Source of the DNA: B25-G16 sp964549945 | GTDB lineage: Bacteria; Desulfobacterota; DSM-4660; Desulfatiglandales; B25-G16 | NCBI GenBank assembly: GCA_964549945.1 | Contig: CAZJXD010000172.1 | Location: forward strand, 1-5,345 | DNA: 5,345 bases | Direction of reading: 5' to 3' | Shown: in pieces, positions 1 to 5,003 of the stretch | Layout of the letters: each line of letters starts with the position of its first letter | Position numbering within the stretch: the first letter of the stretch is position 1 | The notes under the pieces: model-generated | Told to the model about the DNA's origin: nothing | The model's input: only the letters and a program-made list of their open reading frames with translations | The model's database searches: none | Made by a program: the position numbers and the translations under genes

Positions 1-55
1 CGCCTATTACGCTTCCGGTTCCACCCGAACCGAGAACGGCAATTTTCTTGCTCAT
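1..55 (-). CDS. N-terminus of a Rossmann-fold NAD(P)-binding protein, ketopantoate reductase-like (partial)
   Basis: Only the first 18 codons are in the window; the gene runs off the left edge. The translation starts MSKKIAVLGSGGTGSVIG, which is a beta strand followed by a glycine-rich G-x-G-x-x-G dinucleotide-binding turn right at the N-terminus. This arrangement is typical of the ApbA/PanE (2-dehydropantoate 2-reductase-like) family, but other 6-phosphogluconate-dehydrogenase-fold enzymes start in the same way. The ATG is preceded on the minus strand by a GAGGT Shine-Dalgarno-like block about six bases upstream, which supports this start. The gene is divergent from everything else in the window, so it is probably in a different transcription unit. 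Seen: the Rossmann motif and the ribosome site. Inferred: the exact family. Confidence 0.6.
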   Translation of the reverse strand, partial: MSKKIAVLGSGGTGSVIG

Positions 56-120
56 AAAATACCTCACACACCTTTATTGCGTATCGTATATTGCCACACC
101 CCTATTCGAGGGAAAACAAG

Positions 121-249
121 ATGTCAACAAGTTTTTCGCCGATCGGTAATCTGCCGTGGAATGATAATTACGAAAAGAGATATAATGCTCATCCCGACAC
201 ATATCAAGAGGCCTATCGGATAACACAAAAAAAATTGACAGTACACTAG
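121..249 (+). CDS. possible small protein of 42 residues, unknown
   Basis: An ATG at 121 opens a 42-codon frame ending in TAG at 247-249. A GAGGG block at 108-112 lies eight bases upstream, a good ribosome-site spacing. The product starts MSTSFSPIGNLPWNDNYEKR and continues with several Tyr, Asn and Gln residues. It is hydrophilic, with no membrane segment, no cysteine and no recognised motif. A strong intrinsic terminator at 315-341 lies 65 bases after the stop, as expected for the end of a short transcription unit. Against it: codon use is more AT-rich than in the large genes here, the frame is short enough to arise by chance, and a sigma70-like -35 box sits over codons 39-40. It could also be a decayed remnant of a longer gene. 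I do not recognise the protein. Confidence 0.33.
   Translation: MSTSFSPIGNLPWNDNYEKRYNAHPDTYQEAYRITQKKLTVH
157..186 (+). promoter_or_regulatory. possible weak sigma70-like promoter
   Basis: There is a perfect TATAAT at 181-186, with TGGAAT (three of six matches to TTGACA) 18 bases upstream at 157-162. The -10 is good but the -35 is poor. It lies inside the possible small ORF 121-249, so if active it would drive the downstream leader rather than that ORF. Confidence 0.2.
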
Positions 250-262
250 CATGCGTTATATT
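235..262 (+). promoter_or_regulatory. sigma70-like promoter upstream of the structured leader
   Basis: A perfect TTGACA at 235-240 is followed after 16 bases by TATATT at 257-262 (or, with a 17-base spacer, ATATTT at 258-263). Transcription would begin near 269 and run rightwards, first into the hairpin-terminator at 315-341 and, if it reads through, on to the gene at 564. The leader would be about 295 bases long. The match to consensus is good and the position in a divergent intergenic region is sensible; activity is inferred. Confidence 0.45.
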
Positions 263-295
263 TAAAAAAGAAATATCATATCCCTAACCTGGATG

Positions 296-314
296 ATCTC
301 AAGATTTTGAGGAT
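296..314 (+). other. small RNA hairpin directly before the first terminator
   Basis: CTCAA (298-302) pairs with TTGAG (307-311) around a four-base GATT loop, and may extend by two A-U pairs across a bulged G at 312. It abuts the terminator stem starting at 315, giving two stacked hairpins in a transcript beginning near 269. Confidence 0.35.
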
Positions 315-341
315 AAGGGTGGATAATAATTCCACCTTTTT
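315..341 (+). terminator. intrinsic terminator 1 in the leader region
   Basis: GGTGGA (318-323) pairs perfectly with TCCACC (331-336) around a seven-base AT-rich loop. The stem can extend by G-U and A-U pairs at 315-317/337-339. It is followed by TTTTT at 337-341. This is a canonical rho-independent terminator reading rightwards. No established plus-strand gene lies before it in the window, so it must end either the small ORF 121-249, a short RNA of about 73 nt from the promoter at 235-262, or act as an attenuator for the genes downstream. The opposite strand has no U-tract after the stem. Confidence 0.6.
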
Positions 342-483
342 CGATCTCTATGGGCAATCAGGGGCAAGCCGGTCAGCATCGCTGATTCACGAAAAAAACT
401 CTTGAGGCATAGGACAGAACCAAAAGCCAACAGGCTCTTGGAAAGGCATATGGGGAAGGCAGGGTCTTCCCTATATATTTTTT
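342..483 (+). ncRNA. candidate structured leader or small RNA, unknown class
   Basis: Between the two terminators lies a compact set of potential stems. TCAGC (373-377) pairs with GCTGA (381-385) around a three-base loop. An alternative, mutually exclusive stem pairs AATCAG (356-361) with CTGATT (382-387). CCAA-A-AGCC (420-428) pairs with GGCT-C-TTGG (433-441) around an AACA loop with one mismatch. The set ends in terminator 2 (448-483). I could not match it to a riboswitch class I know: the conserved cores of the c-di-GMP-I, TPP and cobalamin classes are absent. It could be a cis-acting attenuator for the gene at 564 or a separate small RNA. The structures were folded by eye only. Confidence 0.33.
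448..483 (+). terminator. intrinsic terminator 2, 80 bases before the GTG start at 564
   Basis: GGGAAG (453-458) pairs with CTTCCC (466-471) around a seven-base loop. The stem extends downwards through a G-U pair and four A-U pairs (448-452/472-476) to about eleven pairs, and is followed by six T residues at 478-483. This is a strong rho-independent terminator shape reading rightwards. Because it lies between the leader promoter and the gene at 564, it would stop transcription of that gene unless it is controlled, or unless the gene has its own promoter in 484-550. Confidence 0.6.
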
Positions 484-550
484 GTCTTGTTTTATCAACC
501 GGGAGAAAAAATGATTGGCAGTCTCTCTTGACGGGAAGGAAATATTCAAC

Positions 551-558
551 AAAGGAGG
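551..558 (+). promoter_or_regulatory. ribosome binding site that fixes the GTG start at 564
   Basis: AAAGGAGG is close to a perfect anti-Shine-Dalgarno match and ends five bases before GTG 564-566. The same frame stays open upstream to 402, but that stretch carries the second terminator hairpin and has no comparable ribosome site, so 564 is the credible start. Confidence 0.8.
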
Positions 559-563
559 ATACA

Positions 564-1106
564 GTGTCTGCGACAATTTCGAAGCAAAAGATCTTGGACG
601 AAGCCGAAACTAGGGCTTACAACTACGAAAAGGAATACCGTTATTGCAGTCAATGCACGCTTCTGGCGCTTCAAGAGCTCTTTAATCTGGAAAGCGAGGA
701 CGCCTTCAAGGCCGCAAGTGGGTTTCCTGGGGGAATCGGTCGGATGGGTTCGGTCTGCGGGGGTCTGACCGGGGCAGTGATAGCGATCGGGCTACTCTTC
801 GGCCGATCGCTTCAGGACGCCAAAATCGCCGATCCAGAAGCGCGTCTTCAACGCGGCCAGGAAATCGAGTTCCGGCAAATGGAACTCATCAAGAAGTTGT
901 TTGATCGCTTTGAGGAAGAATACGGGAGCGTATTCTGTGATGACATCGAGCGCAAGATCTTTGGCAGATCCTTCGACAAGTGGAATCCCGAGGAGAGGAT
1001 GGAAAAAGACCGGATGGGCGGGCACACCGACAAGTGCCCGATGGTCGTGGGAAAGGCAGTGCGCTGGGCCGCGGAGGTAATCCTCGAGGAACAAGGAAAA
1101 GGATGA
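564..1106 (+). CDS. C_GCAxxG_C_C-type redox-active protein
   Basis: This 180-residue soluble protein has its GTG start chosen for the AAAGGAGG at 551-558. The core pattern resembles the putative redox-active C_GCAxxG_C_C family: Y-C28-S-Q-C31 in a first helix, then an A-A-S-G-F-P-G-G-I-G-R-M-G loop (50-62), C65-G-G-L-T-G (65-70) leading into a hydrophobic helix, then C125 and C158 further on. Family members are small proteins of anaerobes thought to bind a metal centre or form reactive cysteine pairs, often encoded near electron-transfer genes; their biochemical role is poorly known. C31 gives a C-x-x-C at the first position, where I recall an alanine in most relatives. There is no signal peptide, so it is probably cytoplasmic. 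It is the first clear gene after the structured leader and lies 205 bases before the SDR gene. Family assignment is from the motif pattern; function is inferred. Confidence 0.75.
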   Translation: MSATISKQKILDEAETRAYNYEKEYRYCSQCTLLALQELFNLESEDAFKAASGFPGGIGRMGSVCGGLTGAVIAIGLLFGRSLQDAKIADPEARLQRGQEIEFRQMELIKKLFDRFEEEYGSVFCDDIERKIFGRSFDKWNPEERMEKDRMGGHTDKCPMVVGKAVRWAAEVILEEQGKG

Positions 1107-1311
1107 TCGCTTCATCGAATCCTCGCCATAAACCCGAACCGGGAACGAGCGGCCTCGCCGTGTTAAAGGGTATTTTGATTATGAAATCTCTCCATGCTTG
1201 GCATGTCTTCAAAGAGGTGGAAGGGGATCGGGTTTAACGGAACGTATCGCTTTCCGAACATCGTATGTCGGCACCAGCAGGATCGCTCGACGAAAAAAGG
1301 AGGTCAGAGAG

Positions 1312-2061
1312 ATGGAGATGAAAAATGCCGTTGCAGTCGTCACAGGAGGTACGGGGGGCCTGGGAGAGCGCATCTGCTGGGCATTGGCGTCCAAAGCCGT
1401 CCATGTGGCCGTCTGTTACGCCCGGAGCAGAGATAAGGCTATGGCTATAGCTCGAAAACTTGAAAGTCTCGGGAACAGAGGACTTCCAGTGCAGGTGGAC
1501 GTCACCCAGGAAGGCTCAATCGAAGGGATGGTCGATGAGGTGATGCGTGCCTTCGGCCGCATAGACATCCTCGTCAATGACGCGGGGCTCAATAAATGGC
1601 TTCCATACCCCGATCTGGAAGGCTTGAAACAGGAGGATTGGGCCTATATTCTCGCGGTGAACCTGACCGGTCCTTTTCTCTGCGCCAAGCATGTCGGGCC
1701 GATCATGAAGAGGCAGGGAAAGGGCAGAATCATCAACATCTCCTCCCTGAGCGGATTAGGCCCAACGGGTTCGTCCATCCCCTATGACGTTTCCAAAGCA
1801 GGACTCATCCAGCTCACCAAGTGTCTGGCACGGGCACTGGCCCCGGAGGTTCTCGTCAATTGCGTGGCTCCGGGATTTATGGAGGGGACGCGCACCACGG
1901 AAAACCTGACGGAGGAACACCGCCAGAGAGCGAAGGATTCGGCCCTTCTCAAGCGGGCTGCCGACAAAGACGATATTGCAGAGATGGTCGTTGAGTGCTG
2001 TCGTACTGAAAGTATGACGGGCCAGACGATCGTGATCGACGGGGGTCGTGTGTTTCACTGA
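1312..2061 (+). CDS. FabG-like short-chain dehydrogenase/reductase (SDR), 249 residues
   Basis: This is a classical SDR of the usual length. Visible motifs in order: T11-G-G-T-G-G-L-G18 cofactor turn; C-Y-A-R-S-R after strand 2 (35-40), with basic residues suggesting NADP(H); V62-D63-V for adenine contact; N89-D-A-G (a variant of N-N-A-G); N117; and the catalytic S145, Y158 and K162 (Y-D-V-S-K). The C-terminus ends with the I-D-G-G strand typical of FabG relatives. It should reversibly oxidise a hydroxyl to a ketone, for example on a 3-hydroxyacyl-CoA or a cyclic alcohol; the substrate is not evident. The start at ATG 1312 has AAAGG-AGG about eight bases upstream (1296-1303); an ATG two codons later is an alternative. 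The frame is open back to 1198, but that stretch shows no ribosome site and no SDR homology. It is followed after 78 bases by the ferredoxin gene with no terminator seen between, so co-transcription is likely. Confidence 0.9.
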   Translation: MEMKNAVAVVTGGTGGLGERICWALASKAVHVAVCYARSRDKAMAIARKLESLGNRGLPVQVDVTQEGSIEGMVDEVMRAFGRIDILVNDAGLNKWLPYPDLEGLKQEDWAYILAVNLTGPFLCAKHVGPIMKRQGKGRIINISSLSGLGPTGSSIPYDVSKAGLIQLTKCLARALAPEVLVNCVAPGFMEGTRTTENLTEEHRQRAKDSALLKRAADKDDIAEMVVECCRTESMTGQTIVIDGGRVFH

Positions 2062-2139
2062 GAGAGAAACGCTCGGTGCAGTATCAAATGGAAACACCTA
2101 AGAAATGTTCTAAAAACCACGATATTTGAGGAGTCACCA

Positions 2140-2490
2140 ATGGAACAGACAGCTTTCAAACCATCAAACGAAGGAGCTTCACTATCAGGAAAAGCGCTCA
2201 TCGTCGAGCCCGAAAAATGCAAGGGCTGCAGCGTTTGTGAACTTATTTGTTCTTCCTTTCATCACGGCGAATACAATCCCTCGAAATCTTATATAAAGAT
2301 CTTCAAAAACAAGGACATGTGCGTCTTTATCCCCCTTCTCAGCGTACGATGCGATCTGTGCAACGGCGAAGAGCTGTGCACAAAATGGTGTCCGGAGAAG
2401 GCTCTGTCCTTCCTTTCATGGCCTGAGGTCGCAAAACAGAGGAGGCAGCTGGACATGGGGAGATTCCCCACACCTTACTTTGATGAATAG
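2140..2490 (+). CDS. dicluster [4Fe-4S] ferredoxin, probable electron-transfer subunit of the AOR-family enzyme
   Basis: This 116-residue protein has two cluster motifs: C27-x2-C30-x2-C33-x3-C37, then C71-x2-C74-x5-C80-x3-C84-P. The first and last cysteine groups can be shared between clusters as in bacterial-type ferredoxins, giving two [4Fe-4S] centres. An extra cysteine, C61, lies in the insert between them. The C-S-S-F-H-H-G-E stretch after the first motif resembles HycB/CooF-like iron-sulfur subunits rather than small free ferredoxins. About 25 N-terminal and 30 C-terminal residues flank the clusters. No export signal is seen. GAGGAG at 2128-2133 lies six bases before the ATG. The stop is only 14 bases before the AOR start, so the two are probably translated from one message and form a complex, comparable to AorA with AorB of AOR systems or BamC with BamB of class II benzoyl-CoA reductases. 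The pairing is inferred. Confidence 0.88.
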   Translation: MEQTAFKPSNEGASLSGKALIVEPEKCKGCSVCELICSSFHHGEYNPSKSYIKIFKNKDMCVFIPLLSVRCDLCNGEELCTKWCPEKALSFLSWPEVAKQRRQLDMGRFPTPYFDE

Positions 2491-2504
2491 AAAGGAGCGA
2501 GGAG

Positions 2505-4421
2505 ATGTCATACAAAGGTTGGGCAGGAACCATTTTGCGTATCGACCTGAGCACCGGCACGGTTCGGAAGGAAAATCTCAAAAGGGACTTTGCAACGAAA
2601 TACATAGGCGGCAGGGGCTTCAACTCGAAGATACTCTACGACGAGACGGGGCCGGACACGGATCCCCTCGGCCCCGAGAACCGGCTCGTTTTCGGCGTGG
2701 GCCCTTGCAACGGGACGATCCTGTGCGGAAGTCAGCGGATCACGGTGAGTGCCAAGTCCCCTCTCACAGGGTTTCTGGGAGACGGCAATGGAGGCGGGAA
2801 ACTCGGAGTCGAGATCAAATACGCCGGCTACGATGCCATCGTGATAGAGGGAAAGGCATCGAGTCCTTCCTATATCTACGTGGAGGATGACGCCGTTGAA
2901 ATCAGATCGGCGGATCACCTCTGGGGAAGGACAATCGGCGAGACGAGAAGGGAACTGGAGAGGGAAATCGGCAAGAGCGATCTTGCTCTGGCCGCTATTG
3001 GCAAGGGTGGAGAAAATCTTGTAAAGATAGCCTGCATTATGGTGGATATTGGAAGCAGCGCTTCCCGGTCGGGAATCGGCGCCGTAATGGGTTCCAAGAA
3101 CCTGAAAGCCCTCGTGGTCATCGGCAAGAAAGGCGTCCAGGTCTTCGATCAAGGGGGACTGGAGGAATTCGTTCAGGAGGCCTACGAGGCTTACAGAAAG
3201 GATGCGAGGTCCCAGAGGGAAAAGGAGATTGGAACGATCGCCGGGGCCGGTCTTTATCAGAAGGCGGGATGCATGCCCACCTATAATTACAGGGTTGGAC
3301 AGTTCGACGCCTTCGATCTGGTTTCCCCGGATCGCTTGAAGGAGACGTACCGGGCGGCTTCCAAGAGCTGCTTTTCCTGCGGCAGGGGATGCGACTGGCT
3401 CTACGTGGTCGAGGATGGCCCTTTTGCCGGGACCTACGGGAGTGGGTTCGAGCTCGGTCATATCGAGCATCTTGCAACCCGCCTGGGCTGTGCTGACCTT
3501 TCCCTTGCCTGCCATCTGGCGAGTCTCTGCAACGAGTATGGCCTGGACATTCTGGATCTGGGCGGCTTGATCGGATTCGCCATGGAGTGTGCCGAGGCGG
3601 GCATTCTGGGTCCCGAGGACGCCGGAGGCCTCAAGCTGACCTGGGGCGACGAGGAGACCATCCTCGGCCTGACCGAGATGATTGCCTCCAGGAGAGGGCT
3701 CGGGGATATCCTCGCAGAAGGTCTGAAGAAAGCCCCTGAGTTGATCGGGAAGGGTTCCGAGAAATACGCCATGCACGTAAAGGGATTGAGTATTTCCACA
3801 AATGACCCGAGGGGCGCCAAGGGCAGAGCTCTGGGATATGCCGTGTCGAGCCGAGGTGCCTGCCACTGCCGCGGGTTCATTCCCTATGAGAATCAGGATG
3901 GATGGATCCAGGAGACGGTGGACGTCATATTCGGGGAGAAGGGGCACAAGGTTCCAGACCGTTTTTCAGAGAAGGACAAACCGGAGCTCCTGGCATTCTA
4001 TGAGAATGTAAGCTCTATTTTACACTCCCTCGAACTTTGCCTTTTTTCCAATCTCGTTCCAGAGGTTCAACTGCCCTCAAGGCTTGTGAAGCTCATAAAG
4101 GCCGTAACTGGCGTTGAGATGAACGAGCGGGAACTTCTCAGGACGGGTGAGCGTCTTGTCAACCTGGAGAGGGCTTACAACATCAGAGAGGGGCTGACCA
4201 GGGCGGATGACACACTGCCGGATCGTTTTACCAAGGAGCCCTTGAAAGAAGGAGAGACAAGGGGGCACGTTGTCGACCTTGAGACCATGCTGGACAGGTA
4301 TTATGAGGTGCGAGGTTGGGACAGGGCAAGCGGTTTTCCCAGTAAAACCAAACTGAAGGAGCTTGGCCTCGAGGACGTGGCAGAGGAACTCGTTGCCATG
4401 GGAAAAGAACTGCCTAATTAG
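2505..4421 (+). CDS. aldehyde:ferredoxin oxidoreductase (AOR) family tungsten/molybdenum enzyme, catalytic subunit
   Basis: The 638-residue length is usual for the family. The N-terminal domain shows the family signatures I-G-G-R-G-F (34-39), K-S-P-L-T-G-F (84-90), A-G-Y-D-A-I-V-I-E-G (107-116) and G-I-G-A-V-M-G-S-K-N-L-K-A (190-202). Three cysteines C289-x2-C292-x3-C296, with C512 much later, fit the single [4Fe-4S] cluster of AOR. E316 and H454 sit where Pyrococcus furiosus AOR has its active-site Glu313 and His448, and D434-P-R-G matches a conserved loop. AORs bind a bis-pterin W (or Mo) cofactor and oxidise aldehydes to acids with ferredoxin; relatives include the class II benzoyl-CoA reductase subunit BamB, so the substrate is open. 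Two pterin motifs are altered: N343-E-Y-G-L-D and H507-S-L-E-L-C instead of D-x-x-G-L-D/C. AAAGGAG (2491-2497), seven bases before the ATG, supports the start. No signal peptide, so cytoplasmic. The alignment to P. furiosus AOR is from memory. Confidence 0.92.
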   Translation: MSYKGWAGTILRIDLSTGTVRKENLKRDFATKYIGGRGFNSKILYDETGPDTDPLGPENRLVFGVGPCNGTILCGSQRITVSAKSPLTGFLGDGNGGGKLGVEIKYAGYDAIVIEGKASSPSYIYVEDDAVEIRSADHLWGRTIGETRRELEREIGKSDLALAAIGKGGENLVKIACIMVDIGSSASRSGIGAVMGSKNLKALVVIGKKGVQVFDQGGLEEFVQEAYEAYRKDARSQREKEIGTIAGAGLYQKAGCMPTYNYRVGQFDAFDLVSPDRLKETYRAASKSCFSCGRGCDWLYVVEDGPFAGTYGSGFELGHIEHLATRLGCADLSLACHLASLCNEYGLDILDLGGLIGFAMECAEAGILGPEDAGGLKLTWGDEETILGLTEMIASRRGLGDILAEGLKKAPELIGKGSEKYAMHVKGLSISTNDPRGAKGRALGYAVSSRGACHCRGFIPYENQDGWIQETVDVIFGEKGHKVPDRFSEKDKPELLAFYENVSSILHSLELCLFSNLVPEVQLPSRLVKLIKAVTGVEMNERELLRTGERLVNLERAYNIREGLTRADDTLPDRFTKEPLKEGETRGHVVDLETMLDRYYEVRGWDRASGFPSKTKLKELGLEDVAEELVAMGKELPN

Positions 4422-4432
4422 CCTCCGGCAGT

Positions 4433-4456
4433 AGGCATCGGTTGCCTTTTCCTTTC
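4433..4456 (+). terminator. weak intrinsic terminator after the AOR gene
   Basis: AGGCA (4433-4437) pairs with TGCCT (4443-4447) around a TCGGT loop and is followed by a T-rich stretch, TTTTCCTTTC. The stem is only five pairs, so efficiency would be low. A competing stem pairs TGCCTA (4411-4416, at the end of the AOR gene) with TAGGCA (4432-4437). Its position, 12 bases after the stop codon, supports the call. Confidence 0.4.
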
Positions 4457-4616
4457 TAGAGGGATAGGCCCGTTTCTTCCCTTTATGCTGGTCTCCAAGT
4501 ATCTTTTTCGCCTAAGGAACACTTAACGAGAAGAAAGGAACGATCCTCTCGAGGCGGAGATCATGCTGAAAGGTCTCGGGAGGGGTACCATGTTAGCCTT
4601 TTGAAATTACCAGTGA

Positions 4617-4652
4617 ATGAGCATGGGGGTGTCTTTTTTTGCTCCATGCCCC
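4617..4652 (+). repeat. left inverted-repeat arm
   Basis: Bases 4617-4640 match the right arm perfectly in reverse complement; 4641-4652 match with several mismatches. The arm ends its perfect part with T7 at 4634-4640. Confidence 0.8.
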
Positions 4653-4772
4653 TGGCCAAGACCTGGCATGCAAGGGCTGAGTTCTATGGATTACACAGCC
4701 GCTTTATTACCGTTTCCCTTAAATGCTCCAGCCAAGTCGCGCCAGGGCAGGCCTGTAACAGGGGGCCTCAGC

Positions 4773-4793
4773 GTGCCCCGTAAATCGGGGCAC
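4773..4793 (+). repeat. REP-like hairpin, copy 1
   Basis: GTGCCCCG (4773-4780) pairs perfectly with CGGGGCAC (4786-4793) around the five-base loop TAAAT. It has the size and GC-rich stem of REP palindromes. It is almost an inverted copy of the hairpin at 4835-4854. Confidence 0.6.
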
Positions 4794-4834
4794 ACGCGCA
4801 ACGCGGATTTGACTATTGTATGCCATGGCAGTGG

Positions 4835-4854
4835 GTGCCCCGATTTATCGGGGT
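4835..4854 (-). repeat. REP-like hairpin, copy 2, inverted relative to copy 1
   Basis: CCCCGA (4838-4843) pairs with TCGGGG (4848-4853) around a TTTA loop, with a possible G-U pair outside. The reverse complement of 4835-4853 equals 4776-4793 apart from one extra A, so the two hairpins are diverged inverted copies of one unit. Confidence 0.6.
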
Positions 4855-4873
4855 CTGCCGGTGCATTCCTTAT

Positions 4874-4909
4874 AGGGCATGAGACAAAAAAAGACACCCC
4901 CATGCTCAT
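4874..4909 (-). repeat. right inverted-repeat arm
   Basis: Bases 4886-4909 are the exact reverse complement of 4617-4640, including A7 at 4886-4892. The inner part 4874-4885 is an imperfect match. The arm ends 94 bases before the ATG at 5004. Confidence 0.8.
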
Positions 4910-5003
4910 GCTTCTCACCAAGGAAAACTAGTGGCCTTAACTAAAAGCCGGAAGTAGTTTCTAAAAAGATAAAATGTTGCCTAGAGGGAACAAAGGGCGA
5001 GCG

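Larger units (their letters stand above)
4617..4909. repeat. 293-base non-coding element with perfect 24-base terminal inverted repeats (MITE- or BIME-like)
   Basis: The first 24 bases (4617-4640) are the exact reverse complement of the last 24 (4886-4909). Each arm reads inward as ATGAGCATGGGGGTGTC followed by seven T. The match continues imperfectly for about another dozen bases (4641-4652 with 4874-4885, CATGCCC shared). Outside the arms pairing stops at once. No transposase frame lies inside, and I could not find a clear target-site duplication at the borders. Inside are two inverted REP-like hairpins (4773-4793 and 4835-4854). This is consistent with a non-autonomous mobile or mobilisable repeat; the absence of a duplication leaves the mechanism open. 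Confidence 0.65.
4422..5003 (+). other. 582-base intergenic region, non-coding, mostly filled by an inverted-repeat element
   Basis: No frame here has both a ribosome site and protein-like sequence. From left to right it holds a weak terminator for the AOR message (4433-4456), about 160 bases in which I see nothing convincing, the inverted-repeat element (4617-4909), and 94 bases leading to the next gene. The last part has a TAAAAT at 4970-4975 that could be a -10 box, but no acceptable -35 box. Confidence 0.7.

Noticed and set aside
85..127. Minus-strand promoter for the gene at 55 (TTGACA at 127-122)
   Set aside because: The -35 is perfect, but the -10 at the right distance is TAGGGG, and TATACG at 90-85 is too far from it.
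515..531. Sigma54-like site (TTGGCA ... TTGA) before the gene at 564
   Set aside because: The GG-to-G spacing is one base too long and the -12 element has GA rather than GC.
511..531. Six-codon leader peptide frame after GGGAG
   Set aside because: Too short to tell from chance, with no run of regulatory codons and no overlap with a terminator stem.
402..563. Upstream extension of the 564-1106 gene to a TTG at 402
   Set aside because: The stretch contains the terminator stem-loop at 448-483, has no ribosome site at 402, and a near-perfect AAAGGAGG sits just before GTG 564.
1198..1311. Upstream extension of the SDR frame by 38 codons
   Set aside because: The extension is Arg-rich, unrelated to the SDR fold, and lacks a ribosome site; the Rossmann motif begins right after ATG 1312, which has a good Shine-Dalgarno.
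2508..3947. 479-codon open frame on the minus strand
   Set aside because: It lies wholly antisense to the AOR gene and reflects that gene's codon bias; the plus-strand protein has clear family motifs.
4563..4604. 13-codon ORF after GGAG in the gap behind the AOR gene
   Set aside because: Very short, no recognisable content, and a chance ribosome-like GGAG is common.
4773..4854. Integron attC site or CRISPR repeats
   Set aside because: There are no R/L boxes of the GTTRRRY type, and only two inverted copies instead of regularly spaced direct repeats.
4601..4931. Open frames of 60-104 codons on both strands across the inverted-repeat element
   Set aside because: Their N-termini are nearly the same on both strands only because the inverted arms encode the same start (M-S-M-G-V-S-F-F). 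There is no ribosome site and no domain.
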